NCBI GenBank assembly: GCA_023630585.1
Contig: CM042551.1
Location: 19,662,001 to 19,726,000 of the forward strand
Direction of reading: 5' to 3'
Source of the DNA: Cranoglanis bouderius
Lineage: Eukaryota > Chordata > Actinopteri > Siluriformes > Cranoglanididae
Length of the DNA: 64,000 nucleotides
The position numbers were made by a program, and so were the translations under genes. The notes below the pieces were generated by a model. That model searched no databases, had not been told where the DNA came from, and was given only the letters and a program-made list of their open reading frames with translations. Shown in pieces: positions 1 through 10,595 of the stretch. The first letter of the stretch is position 1. Every line of letters begins with the position of its first letter.

Positions 1-979
1 TAATTATATATAACCAAAGTGACATTTAAGTGGTGCTCATGATACAGTATCAGTTATTGTATAAAAAAGCACAACACTCAGTATAGCTGAGTATATTGTA
101 TGTTGTAAGTGTATCTTTTGATAAAACTTTAAAGATAAGACAACAACATTTAAAAGGACTTTTAGAACATAAATAGTAACTTATTGTCAAGTGTCACGTC
201 CAAAACAAACACAAACAGCTTGCTACTTAACTGTGTTTAATATTAGGTAAAGTGGCAGTTGGAGTTGGGCAGCTGGCTAAATGTTAATTTAATAGCGAAT
301 TAACACGTTATTTACTTACCGAGGATGATGAGTCGAAATCGGGGGAGGGTATTTGAGATCTGATGCTGTCAAAAAACGAGCTGTTCTGCATTTCTGCACG
401 TATTTTCCTCTTCTATGTTGTGTGGAACCCAGAGAGCTAGGTACAGTAAGTCACACTGGTCTGTTTCACGGCGTGACGCTGCTTTGCTGTTACCAAGGAG
501 ACAGGGAGCGTTATTCAGCACGCGAGTTCATGCGCAGATGACGGTTTTATATTGGACATTCCCTTCATATTCGAGTTTCTCTCTTCTATTTCTAAATAAA
601 TTAGCGTATTAAATTACTAATGGGCATATTCTCACTGTGGAGCGGACAGAGAACCGACTACAACTGAATATATTTAATTCGATATAAATCTCTGAACTTT
701 TATCTTTCAGAAACTCGGGTCACTTGCACGTTTTATTAATGGAGCCATTAAGGGACCATCTAAAAAGTGCAGGACTTGGACAACTATGTAAAATCCTAAT
801 TAGACTATAGACTACCGTGCAGGATATCCGATGGATTGTAGTAATCAGAATACGGATACAGTATGAATATAGTAAAGTGGTATGCAGTACAGCCCAGTCA
901 TTATGGGATCATCTAAAAAGTATATATATATATATATTATTATTATTTCACATGTTTTCTTTTGTATTTTATTTATTTT
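1..979. other. Non-coding flank with a CpG-enriched patch at 330-545
   Basis: No convincing coding exon is visible. The first 300 bases are AT-rich. Between about 330 and 545 CpG dinucleotides become frequent for this AT-rich window. The patch holds an X-box-like sequence, GTTACCAAGGAGAC (489-502), close to the RFX consensus. A short TA run lies at 921-937. The CpG patch could be a promoter or first-exon region of a gene outside the window, but no TATA box, start codon or splice structure decides this. Low confidence for any function. Confidence 0.25.
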
Positions 980-1233
980 TTATGACTTAAAACATCATTA
1001 GATTTAAAAGTAGATAAAGAGAACCCAATTAAACGAATGAGACAACAATATTATACTTGGTCACTTATTTATTGAAGAAATTGATCCAATATTACATATC
1101 TGTGAGTGGCAAAAGTATGTGAACCTTTGCTTTCAGTATCTGGTGTGACCCCCTTATGCAACAATAACTGCAACTAAACGTTTCCGGTAACTGTTGATCA
1201 GTCCTGCACGTCGGCTTGGAGGAATTTTAGGAT
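980..1233 (-). mobile_element. Tc1-like transposon remnant, 3' end (left half)
   Basis: The text from about 980 (AAAAGTAGATAAAGAGAACC) through the 'gtgagtggcaaaagtatgtg' stretch near 1100 matches, from memory, the terminal and subterminal sequence of a common teleost Tc1-like element whose transposase would read on the minus strand. At 1233 the match stops where a MITE (1234-1963) is inserted. It resumes at 1964. The outer end of the terminal repeat is degraded. Confidence 0.7.
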
Positions 1234-1521
1234 GTACTCACAGTAGGCGATCTGCACCATGCCTGAGCACGTTTGACCCCCAAAGTCTAGTTCGTTTGAT
1301 TAGTGTGATGGTTGAGCATGATGCGCTACACCACGCCCAGGCCCGCTTGAAGAGGTGGGCTCGGGTACGGTTCAGTTGGACTCAGGCACAGTACACATCT
1401 AGTGTGAACGCTAACCGTGACAGACGGAACTCATGACGTCAGTGATGTGACTGTCAGCTGCTGCTCGGAAATCTTCTGGTACGTGCAGCACGATTAAGTG
1501 TAGATCGCTGTGTGCTGCATA

Positions 1522-1563
<42 letters not shown>

Positions 1564-1963
1564 CAACTTTATTTTATATAGCGTCTTTAAAAGTAGCTTC
1601 TGAAGGTGCTTTACATAAAAAACACAATCATGTATAGATACAAATCATAAAAACTAAGTATTCATACCAATAGTCAAAAAAAATTCAAATAAAAGTCAAG
1701 TAAAACCTAACCTAAAAAAGTATGTTTTAAGATAAATAATGTTGGAATGTATTAATGTTGGAAACGATGATGGACTCCGTTGCTCTGTGCGAGAGCACTT
1801 TTCTTCCGGTTTTCTTCAAAACAAAAAAGTTGCATCATAATGACGTAAATGTTCGCAGGCCTGGAACGTTAAGTGCAATGTGAGTGCAGGCCAGCAAGGG
1901 AGTGGGGAGGGGGGACAATCGTGCTTGGACACAGTACAAGGCAACCGGGCCTAGTGTGAGTAC
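1234..1963. mobile_element. MITE inserted inside the Tc1 remnant
   Basis: The segment begins GTACTCACAGTAGG (1234-1247) and ends CCTAGTGTGAGTAC (1950-1963), inverted copies differing at one position. The interior is non-coding: a GC-rich left part, an AAT microsatellite (1521-1562) and an AT-rich right part. It separates two blocks of one Tc1-like element, so it inserted later. A direct repeat at the flanks is not clear, so the superfamily is uncertain; hAT-derived is my guess. Confidence 0.6.
1521..1562. repeat. (AAT)n microsatellite
   Basis: About 14 trinucleotide units inside the MITE at 1234-1963. Confidence 0.95.
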
Positions 1964-2153
1964 GCCCTTCCTTCTGTAATGAGTTGTTAGTGGGTTTCCT
2001 CACATGAACTGCTTGCTTCAGGTCCTTCCAGAAAATTTATATTGGATCAAGTTCAGGACTTTGACTTGGACATTCCAAAACATTAACTTTATTCTTCTTT
2101 GACCATTCTTTGGTAGAATGACTTGTGTGCTTAGGGTCGTTGTCTTGCTGCAC
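1964..2153 (-). pseudogene. Tc1-like transposase fragment, catalytic C-terminal part (right half)
   Basis: Read on the minus strand this encodes QQDNDPKHTSHSTKEWSKKN, the motif carrying the second catalytic aspartate of DD34E Tc1 transposases, followed by a PSQSPELDPI motif. The third-residue motif (normally PIENLW) is broken by a stop in place of the glutamate codon, so the enzyme is dead. It continues the element at 980-1233 after the inserted MITE. On the right the sequence switches at about 2153 into another repeat. Confidence 0.75.
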
Positions 2154-2480
2154 CCTATTTTTTTTTAGTACAAACTTTGTTATAGATTGTTTACTTCATG
2201 ACTTCTACATTATAAAGTCAGTACAAAAAACATTTTAGATTCCCAAACATTAGTTTTCTAGCACAAAATTAAATGTTACAGAAAAATGTTTGTATGTCAT
2301 TAAAGAAAGCAGCGTATTACGTAAGAGACACTTTTCACACAAAAAACACAATGAAGGCTGCTGGGTTTCGCCGCAAAAATAAGAAGAAAGTGCAAAAGTC
2401 AAAGTCTCCAAGAACTGTGGCTAGTTCTGCAAGATGCTCAATAAAAGTTACCAACTCATTTCCTTATAAAACTGCACACA
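2154..2480 (+). repeat. Dispersed Tc1-type non-autonomous repeat, copy 1
   Basis: This block is closely similar to the reverse complement of 19390-19690, including the 'cattttagattcccaaac' and 'atgtttgtatgtcattaaag' stretches. The other copy (19193-19726) has intact ends starting CAGTACTGTGCAAAAGT, so this one is a truncated member. The ORF reading MSLKKAAYYVRDTFHTKNT here recurs in the other copy and belongs to the repeat, not to a gene. Confidence 0.7.
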
Positions 2481-3144
2481 TTGTACTGGAGACTACTATC
2501 ATTGTACTGGCAGCCTCTTATATAGGCTATATTGGCTATATAGGCTGTATATCTGTTTTACACTTATCAAAATGATCTGACAGTAAGAAAGAATGCAGAG
2601 AATGCTTTTAGCCTCCCATGTCTCTTATCTTCGCACTCCAACCATACATAACCTACTCCACCCGACCCACCACCCCTGCCCACCACAGGCCTGCTGTGAA
2701 TTTAGATATTACTGGTCTAATATCAAAGTGTTGAATAGTAGGTACTATGGGCTGTTTCAGTATTATTTTTTGCAAGTTCATGCAGACCAAATGAAACAAG
2801 GCTTTGAGTTTGGCACCTGTGGTGTAGGTGGAATCTTACACAGTTGTCCATGTCATGCACATTTTAGATGGTACCTTACAGACTCCATTAATATAAATAT
2901 TTGAAGTGTACTCCTCAGGCTTCCACATGATTGATTCATAAGGCAACGAATCGATATTTGACGATACCACTGAATCTGCTAAGATACAGTTCAGTTTAGT
3001 AGCCTCTGATCAATATGTGACCAACCTTGAACAGAATCTGAGGTCTAGTAGGCCTACTGTTAATTTGCAAATGATGGTGATGTAGAAAAGGACTATTTTA
3101 AGTATCAGAGTTACAGTCACCTTGCTAGCATATTTACACACCAG

Positions 3145-3191
<47 letters not shown>

Positions 3192-3730
3192 TACACACCA
3201 CCTGTCTGTCTTTTTTCTATAATAATTGATTTAAAATACACTTTAGTTGATAATCTATTTATGATCAAATACTGTAATTGGTTTAAAAAATTGATTGTTG
3301 CCTAGATTAATTTCAATCATTGCCTTTTAAATCGACGCTTTAATCTAAATCATCTGATTATACCCCTAATAAATATCTAACTATAGTCATAGTCACCTGC
3401 TGTTTACTAGTTACTATATTTGCATATTTGTAACTTTTGGCATATTTTTAACTCCATAGAACCCAGTGCAGACATGGTGGAATAGGAGAGACAATTGGAT
3501 TTTTTTTACTTCCATATAAAGATCTCCATGCTTTTATGTCCCAGGTTTGGTCTACATTTCTCTAACCCAGTACCCGCATATTGGTCTCTAGCTGTTGCTT
3601 GTTATTTATTTAGGGCTACCAAACCAAACAAACTGTGAGCAGTTACTCTGTAAATGAAGTCGTGAAATTTCTTAAAGTATGAAATGATGAACAAAAACCT
3701 TTCCTTGATGAAGTATAAATTTAATGAAAA
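2481..3730. other. Intergenic, nothing recognised
   Basis: No gene or known repeat is recognised. Around 2505-2550 there is a short run of related 'ttggctatataggct' units. An A-run followed by a TA run lies at 3147-3191. ORFs here show no family motif. Confidence 0.5.
3147..3191. repeat. Poly(A) run plus (TA)n microsatellite
   Basis: About 18 A followed by about 13 TA units. It could be an old retroposon tail, but no element body is recognised before it. Confidence 0.9.
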
Positions 3731-3738
3731 GTGTATTA

Positions 3739-3744
3739 TTTATT
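3739..3744 (-). terminator. Candidate polyadenylation signal for the IGFALS gene
   Basis: The plus strand reads TTTATT, which is AATAAA on the minus strand, 389 bases past the IGFALS stop codon. A variant ATTAAA lies closer, at 3867-3872. Which one is used cannot be told from sequence. Confidence 0.35.
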
Positions 3745-4132
3745 ATTTTATGTGTCATTAATAACAAATAGCAACCAATAGGAAAGCAAGTATTGTGATA
3801 AGGAAACTATGGGGACCAAAACCGTAGTATCCTTAATCATTCATGTTACTGGTAAGTTATATTAATTTTAATCAAGGCTAGTCCATAGACTTGGTATTGA
3901 CATACAGTAACATAAATGGTGATTGTTCATCAAATGAAGTGTATTCTGAGCAAAATGTGTTTGTATGAATTACAATGGATTCATGAAATGTGGCTAAACA
4001 GCGAAAAACTGTGATACAAGCGATGACACTAGAGTTACAAATACAGAAATACTGAATGTTCACAATTAAATAATAATTTGTCATGCTTGTAAAAGCTAGG
4101 GTGAAAGCCTGTCAACCACACCTCTAAAACCT

Positions 4133-5926
4133 TTAGCAAAACTGTTCACTGCTGACATCTCTCAGGTCCAGTCCAGCAAGACTGGGTGGGCTGGCGCATG
4201 TGATGTTGTTATAGATTGTGACAAGCGTATGGGGTTCTTCACCCTCTGCCAAGGTCTCCACCTGCCGTGGAATCACATGTGGCTTCTGCAAGCTGAAATC
4301 CTTGAAAGGTTTAGCACTACAGTCACATTTCCAACTATTACCAGATAGCCAGAGTTGGTCTAAGCCATCTGGAATTGAAGGTGGAAGTGCGGTCAGTGCA
4401 TTATCCTTCAGGTTGAGGTAACGCAGAAGTGGCAGCATATGTAATGTTGCATTAAGTAGAACTTCCAGCTTATTTCCAGAGAGGTCTAGCCAAGATAGGT
4501 GCTGCAATGGTAAAAGTACTTCTGATGGAATGTGGCGAAGGATGTTGTTGGATATCAGAAGGTAATCAAGACTTTTTAATCCATAGAAGGTGTGGGAAGA
4601 GAGTGATGCCAGTTTGTTGAATCTTAGGTCAAGCTGTTGCAGCCCTTGGAGCTCCACAAAACTCTGACGCTCCACCACAGAGATGTTGTTGTGTTGTAGG
4701 AAAAGTCGTCGTAGGCCTGTCAGACCAGCAAAGCCTTGGGTGGATACTTTGGTCAAACAGCCTTTGTCAAGATGAATGCTATGTAGCTTTGACAGGCCTT
4801 TAAAAACTTGGTCTGGAAGACTGCGGAAACAGCTACCAGTGAGTTTGATCACCGCCACATGACTGAGTCCCATGAAGGTACCTGTTCGCGCCTCTTGTAG
4901 CCTATTGTATTCTAAGTTAAGCACCTCAAGATGACCCAGTCCTTCAAAAACTCTCTCTCCTAGTGCTCTAATCTGGTTGTGGCATAGACAAAGCTCTTCA
5001 AGATACTGCAGATCACGGAACGTACCTGGCTTTAGGCTGCTTACTGAGTTGTTTGATAGGCGAAGTACATGTAGGCTATGTAGACCAAGGAATGTTTCAT
5101 CATGGATTACTGAAAGACGATTTCTGCTTAGATCCAACCATCTCAAAGACTTCATGCCCATAAATGCTCTAGGTGCCACCGTCACAATCTGATTTTGAGC
5201 AAGATAAAGCTTTTGCAGCTTTGTAAGTTTCAGAAAGACATTGGCCTTGATAACTCTTAGATAGTTTCCACTTAAGTCCAACTCTTTTAGCTCTGCAAGA
5301 CCCTGGAATAGCTGAGGCTGTAGATAAGCCAAGCGGTTCCCAGTAAGCACCAACTCCCGTAAACCATGCAGGTCATGAAATCCAGTCTCGGGAAGAACCG
5401 CAAGGGAGTTCCATCCAAGGTTCAGCAGCCACATATGAGAGAGACCTGCAAATAACCTTTCATCTATACGAGACAGCTGATTGTTGTGGAGATTGAGGGA
5501 AGCAAGGCCAGGGGTGTTTTGAAAAATGGTAGCAGGTAATGAGCGGAGATTGTTTCGCTCCATGTGTAGGTGAGCAAGAGTATGCAGGCCTTTGAACACC
5601 TGGGAGTCAAGGCTTGACAGATGCCCACTTTGTAGATTCAAAAAGTCCAAATTACTCAGATTTTTGAATATGTCAGCTGAGAGGGTAGTAAACAGGTTTC
5701 CATCTAGCCATAAAGTACGTGTAGATGCAGGGATATCGGCAGGAACATATGTAAGGTTCCGTGCACTGCAGTAGACGATGAGCTCTGAAGTATAGTCATC
5801 AATAAGACAGGTACAGCTCTTTGAGCATGCAGTGGAGTCGTCCATGGGCTTTGCTTCTTCTGTGGTAGCATCAGTCCACACCAGCGATGTTCCCAGTGCC
5901 CATAACACCAGCATAGACAACTGCAT
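4133..5926 (-). CDS. igfals: Insulin-like growth factor-binding protein complex acid labile subunit
   Basis: A 597-residue secreted leucine-rich-repeat protein. In mammals ALS holds IGF-I/II and IGFBP-3 or -5 in a circulating ternary complex, prolonging IGF half-life. Residues 1 to about 20 form a signal peptide. Cysteines 34, 38, 40 and 53 form an LRRNT cap. About 20 LRRs of 24 residues follow, several near-identical to human ALS (LWLDGN, NLGWNSLAVLP, LRELVL, GNRLAYLQP, AIKANVF-type). The LRRCT cap has Cys534, 536, 577 and 597; YNNITCASPP and GLDLRD near the end match the human C-terminus, including an N-glycosylation sequon at Asn574. Length agrees with human (605). The extra CEGDDC cysteine pair of human ALS is absent (AEGEEPH). 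The mammalian gene has a tiny first coding exon; here an in-frame ATG starts the main exon, so a separate exon is not required. Intact, no frameshift. A related LRR secreted protein is the less likely alternative. Confidence 0.93.
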   Translation of the reverse strand: MQLSMLVLWALGTSLVWTDATTEEAKPMDDSTACSKSCTCLIDDYTSELIVYCSARNLTYVPADIPASTRTLWLDGNLFTTLSADIFKNLSNLDFLNLQSGHLSSLDSQVFKGLHTLAHLHMERNNLRSLPATIFQNTPGLASLNLHNNQLSRIDERLFAGLSHMWLLNLGWNSLAVLPETGFHDLHGLRELVLTGNRLAYLQPQLFQGLAELKELDLSGNYLRVIKANVFLKLTKLQKLYLAQNQIVTVAPRAFMGMKSLRWLDLSRNRLSVIHDETFLGLHSLHVLRLSNNSVSSLKPGTFRDLQYLEELCLCHNQIRALGERVFEGLGHLEVLNLEYNRLQEARTGTFMGLSHVAVIKLTGSCFRSLPDQVFKGLSKLHSIHLDKGCLTKVSTQGFAGLTGLRRLFLQHNNISVVERQSFVELQGLQQLDLRFNKLASLSSHTFYGLKSLDYLLISNNILRHIPSEVLLPLQHLSWLDLSGNKLEVLLNATLHMLPLLRYLNLKDNALTALPPSIPDGLDQLWLSGNSWKCDCSAKPFKDFSLQKPHVIPRQVETLAEGEEPHTLVTIYNNITCASPPSLAGLDLRDVSSEQFC

Positions 5927-7200
5927 CGCTTTTATTTATTTTTTTTTACAGGAGAGAACAGTAATAATTGTTAATGTGATAACATGAAAAACTGAGCTTT
6001 TAATTTCACACAGTAGAATCAAATCAGATCAGTGATGAAACCCAGTCCAACAGCCTTGACTTTCTAGACAACTAGACAGTCATTTAATTAGTTATTTCTG
6101 TCCTTATCAGCAGTCTAAACTGCTGCTATTCTAAGTTCGACTTAATGATGAACAAATTGTATGTTTAGCTTGCAGTATGCTGTTGTTTTACCTGTTTTTC
6201 AGTAGTCTTGAGGAATCTTGAGCAAGCTTTCACTGGAAGGCTGTCATGTGTGTGTGAAAAGACTAGGCTGTCTCTGCAACTTTTCGGGCACTGAAACAAA
6301 ATTAACCCCTTCCTGTCCTCTCTGACTGCTGTATTATTGGTAGTTCTTGACTGTAAATATTTACCATCTGTCCTAGAATAATGATTACCAGAATAATCAT
6401 CATAGTAATGTAATGTTTGTTTGTTTTTTTTTCTTTTGGGTGGGATTGGCATTTGGGCTGTCTTGGTGAATGCTATAAGTGAATTTGCAGTATGTTCTTA
6501 GGAAATATATTGTATATTTCTGTATACCATGCTAAGCATGGTTAAAAGTTCTTACTCGTATAGCAGTGCTGCATTCTCTATCAATAGAAAATAATGCTTA
6601 ATTTGACAAAATTTGCTATTCCTAATATAATATGGATCTGTGTGATTTTGTTTATTATTTATTTATTTATTTATTTTTTACAGTAAACGTCTTCAACAGT
6701 TTTGCATTTGATGTATTTGCTAGAGCAGGTTACTGACTAAAAGCTGTGGGTGTTTGGGAAGTACATAAAATATACAGTATACTGGATCTTAAAGAAAGAA
6801 AGTTGTTCCTCAACATAAGTGCAAAATCTGTACAAAGTTACATATATTGATAGCAATGGTTTCCCCCTTAAATTGCGTTAGTAAAGCCTGAATGCTGTTT
6901 TTAATATAACACTCTTCAGCCTACAAATGAACCTCGTGGTCAAAATTTCACTTTGACTGTGTTTTTCTTAGAAAACCATCCACTTGGACTTGTTCCAAAA
7001 GATAGCAAAATTTGGATAGGGATGTTTACATTTCAGCAAATAGACGTGAACTTTGGAACACAAGATATTCCATTAATGTTGTAAATCCAGTGATTTGCAC
7101 TGCACTTTTGTGAAACATTTATAATGCTTGGTATAAATAGCAATTATGAATTCCGATTTTAATCTGTTTATAACAAAAAAGAGAAAGGAAAAAAATATAT
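5927..7200. other. Upstream flank of igfals
   Basis: AT-rich, without a recognised repeat or upstream exon. On the minus strand the bases just before the start codon read 'aaataaataaaagcg', with no pyrimidine tract, which argues against a splice acceptor immediately upstream. The igfals promoter, if the transcript starts here, should lie in this stretch, but no distinct TATA or CpG signal stands out. Confidence 0.4.
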
Positions 7201-7246
7201 TTAGTTACAAACTGATAAGGTCTGTTTATGCACTAACATAAAATCA

Positions 7247-7258
7247 GCAGTAGAGGGC
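7247..7258 (+). promoter_or_regulatory. CTCF-like core motif, first of two
   Basis: GCAGTAGAGGGC matches the vertebrate CTCF core CCASYAGRKGGC at 11 of 12 positions. It lies about 1.3 kb upstream of the igfals start codon. An identical 12-mer recurs 64 bases downstream in the same orientation. Binding is inferred from motif alone. Confidence 0.35.
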
Positions 7259-7310
7259 GATGTAGCCTTTTTCACTAAATAGATATCATCTAAGAGCACA
7301 GATAAAAGAG

Positions 7311-7322
7311 GCAGTAGAGGGC
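7311..7322 (+). promoter_or_regulatory. CTCF-like core motif, second of two
   Basis: The same GCAGTAGAGGGC core as at 7247-7258, with similar right flanks (GATGTAGCC versus AATGTAACC), so the pair looks like a short duplication. Confidence 0.35.
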
Positions 7323-8785
7323 AATGTAACCTTTTATGCTGCCTTGTCCCTATGTTCATTGACCGTTTCATCAATAATTTTGTTTTGCATATGATTTTTC
7401 CTACTCTGTGAATTGGTCATGGCCATGTCTGAGCTGTATACAGTCACTCGCTTTGCACAGGGTTGTTCTTTCTTTATTGAATTCCGATATTACCTCTGAC
7501 GTACCTACTCCTCACTCTTTCTTATCATTGGACCTCTGCCATTTTCATCATGGACAAGGAAATGGGACTACATTATTTGTTCCTGAAATGTCTGGTATTT
7601 TTTGATGGGCAAGACTTAAAGAGTGCAGCTGTGCAGCCCCTCAGCTGTTTTTCTTTTGTTCTATAATCAAAAAGGGCCTGGTCGAGTATACAATGTACTT
7701 CATTCACTAATACTGGATGCTTTTTCAGCTGACCACTTTAAGTGCATATTTGCCTGATATTTATTTGGGCCCTGTTTTATGGCTCTTGCCTGTCTAAGCT
7801 TTGCCAAGATGACTAAAGAATTCAAAGTTTCTTATCAGCGACACGCACACCCTGTTAAGAGTACTGCCTGGATTGTTTCACGGTGGTCCTAACAAGGATG
7901 TTTATGCAGTTGAGCGTTGCCTGACACTACCATCAGTCTTCACCACCAAGTTGTTGCACATACTATTGGCATCTGAAGAAAACAGTGTTGCGGAAAGGCT
8001 TGTGTGTCTCTTTTCTGGCTGAGCGATTGCAAGTCTGACCCATTCCAAGTGCAAATATACTCCAGATGGAATCTGTATTGACTGAGTGACCAACAGATTC
8101 CTCATACAACCTCACTTCTCTAAAAGAGAATACACAAGGTAAAGTAAATATAAATACTGTCCATCCATCCATAACATCTAAATTGGAATATTTAATCTCC
8201 ATATAGAAGTAGTGTTTGAGTTTTTAGACAGCATGCATACTTTGTGCCAAGTCTATCCTTTTTTATTGTTACTAAAAAAAAAAAAGTCACCTGGGAACGA
8301 AAGCAGAATTCATAACCGATTGCCTTGAATGTCAGCGCCCAGCAAAGCTGCTAACCAAGTCATCTTATACATAAATGCACAGCTAACAATAGAGCAAACA
8401 GAATAATAGAACAAGACTACAATAAAAACAATGTGGTGTGAGAATGATTAATTATTTAAATGAGATTGAACAGTTTGGTTATTTCAGATATAAAAGATTT
8501 CTGTTGTACTGCGAGTTATATGTTTGTGTTGCGAGTCATAAATTGTTGGGCATAAGGTTGAGATGTCGGTTTTCATACTGTCTTGTTTTGAAATGCTCTT
8601 CCGTTGACTGTTTTGACTGTGTTAAAACCATGACTCTCCTTTGTGTGGAGACTGAAGGGAATCTAACAGAATAGCACCATAAAGTTTAGTAAAGCTGTAA
8701 AGCTCAGTGTGTTTGTTGAGGACGGTGTCATTCAACATTCTGAGGAAGTATTGCTGAAGCTGTAGCACACCCTCGTCTTTTAGAC
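7323..8785. other. Intergenic, nothing recognised
   Basis: No supported gene, RNA or repeat family. A short A-run lies near 8275-8284. ORFs here lack domain motifs. Confidence 0.4.
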
Positions 8786-8801
8786 TCCCCCCCCCTCTCT
8801 T

Positions 8802-8878
<77 letters not shown>

Positions 8879-8879
8879 A
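8786..8879. repeat. C-run, (CT)n and (CA)n compound microsatellite
   Basis: A cytosine run, then about 30 CT/TCT units with one interruption, then about eight CA units. Confidence 0.95.
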
Positions 8880-9134
8880 ATCAGCAACAGTGGATTTTAA
8901 ATGAAAGAAGTTTCCCCTTTTTGATGTTACTGTGTTCTCTTCACACTGAACTATTTTTTGAAGGAGGGATACTGCTGTTCATTAACATGCCCACCTATAC
9001 ACCACACTGGAGTTACACTGGTATTGACTATGGTTGGGTTCAATTCCTCACAAAACAGGTATATATCTGTGATAAAGGAAAACATCATCTGCAAAGAGTA
9101 TAAAGAACAATATTTTGTGCATCTTTGGGCATTT

Positions 9135-9345
9135 TCACACCTAGTTACTTTAAGCACTCAAAGCGGTCTCAGGCCGATTTAACGTCTATATGTGAACACT
9201 CCAAATGATCTCAGACCCCCCTTAAAAGGACCCACAAACAAACCATACTGAGACCACCTCATGAGGTGGTCTGAGTACAGTTCGTTTGTGGGTTCTTTTG
9301 TGGTTTGATTGATTTGTGCATTGTGAAAACAAAGTGGTCTCAGTC
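9135..9345. repeat. Inverted-repeat (MITE-like) sequence with a perfect 22-bp palindrome
   Basis: The centre (9251-9272) is AGACCACCTCATGAGGTGGTCT, a perfect palindrome formed from AGACCACCTC and its complement. Imperfect inverted arms extend outward: GACCCACAAAC on the left (from about 9228) and GTTTGTGGGTTC on the right. 'Gtggtct' and 'gtgaaca' words recur on both sides and again at 9733-9850. It fits a non-autonomous DNA transposon; the ends are not delimited. Confidence 0.5.
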
Positions 9346-10362
9346 TACATCACGTTTTGCTTTATAGATAAAGAACTTGAGAGTTGCTGTACATATATAG
9401 CTCTAGTTTTCTGTCACCTAACAGATACACAACTCAAATGGCTTTCCACTAGGTCATGTGGTCCCACAATAAGGTCAGCATGTCAGGTAGCAACATGACA
9501 GATGTTAGGAAGCAGTAATAATAGTATTGTGTCAGTGTCAGGAACAATAGCTACTGTATAATACTATTAGTATACAGTATATGTGTAATATATGTAGGGT
9601 ATGTATATATTTTGTCTTCCCCAACCACTCACATCAGCCAGTAGCACTATGGCATGAAGCATAAGCTGATTTTGATGGTTCAGCATTAAAAATGCTTCTG
9701 GTATTTCAATTCAAATCTGCTTTGCCTGCACTGTTTTTCAGACAAACACCAAGTGGTCTGAGAGCTCATCAATGCTAAAATTTCCAGAAAGAGAACTGAG
9801 TCCCCATTTGAGTCCAATTGTATTGTGAACACCAAAAGCACTGAGACCATAGCATATATATTTACTTTTTTGTCCCTCACCTCTTTGAAAATATGAGCTG
9901 TAGAGAGTTCAGGAAGTGTGTTACTCCCTGCTCCCATTTCATTACGGGAAGAGGATGGACACAGTTTTTGTGTGAAGTGTATGAGAGTGGAGCGTGCTGC
10001 GGCGTGGTTCCGCTTCTGGCTGTCTTGCTTCTCAGACGAAGAGAGATGGGTTTTGGAACCTCGGGACTCTGGGCTGGCCGCTGTCGAGGCAGCCAGCCGG
10101 CTCAGATCCTGGGGGTCCTGTATGGATCTTGAGGGGGAATCAGAGACGAGCGCTGCTCTATCTCTCTCTCTTTCCTCCGGATCCGGATCTCCGCTTCTGG
10201 GTTTTGGAGCTCGTGAAGTGACTTCTTCTTCCGGTATGGAGAGTCAACCCACCCTCTCTGACGCGCTCCAAGGAGCCAGTGCATCATTTTTATGGGAGTG
10301 GTTCATGCTGCAGCAGCCCTCGAGGGGGCTGACTGCGCTCATGGTGAAAAAATATATATCTA

Positions 10363-10365
<3 letters not shown>

Positions 10366-10417
<52 letters not shown>
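10366..10417. repeat. (AT)n microsatellite in the DIRS remnant
   Basis: About 26 AT units splitting the ORF1 remnant. Confidence 0.95.
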
Positions 10418-10421
<4 letters not shown>

Positions 10422-10567
10422 GCCACAATGAAGCAGCTCGGATCTCTGCGCGCCGTTGGTTGGTGAAGCCTATGCGGCAGAGGGTCTTGCTTGTGGATCT
10501 TGGCATACAGTGGCAGTGTTGCAGGCCTACCAGGCACACCTGCTGAATTGTGAGGGAGGCACAGAAG

Positions 10568-10595
10568 GCGACTGTGGCGGCCCCGCCACAGTCGC
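10568..10595. repeat. GC-rich perfect inverted repeat
   Basis: GCGACTGTGGCGG, a 2-base centre CC, then CCGCCACAGTCGC: 13-bp perfect arms. It lies at the end of the DIRS ORF1 remnant and could form a hairpin or cruciform. Confidence 0.85.

Noticed and set aside
2273..2575. 100-codon ORF starting MLQKNVCMSLKKAAYY
   Set aside because: The same peptide occurs in the repeat copy at 19339-19545 on the other strand; it is repeat sequence, not a gene.
3878..4084. Small minus-strand ORF just downstream of igfals
   Set aside because: No motif; lies in the expected 3' untranslated region.
6165..6452. Minus-strand ORF (MPIPPKRKKNKQ...) as an upstream igfals exon
   Set aside because: No signal peptide, no donor site and no similarity to ALS; igfals has its own start and signal peptide.
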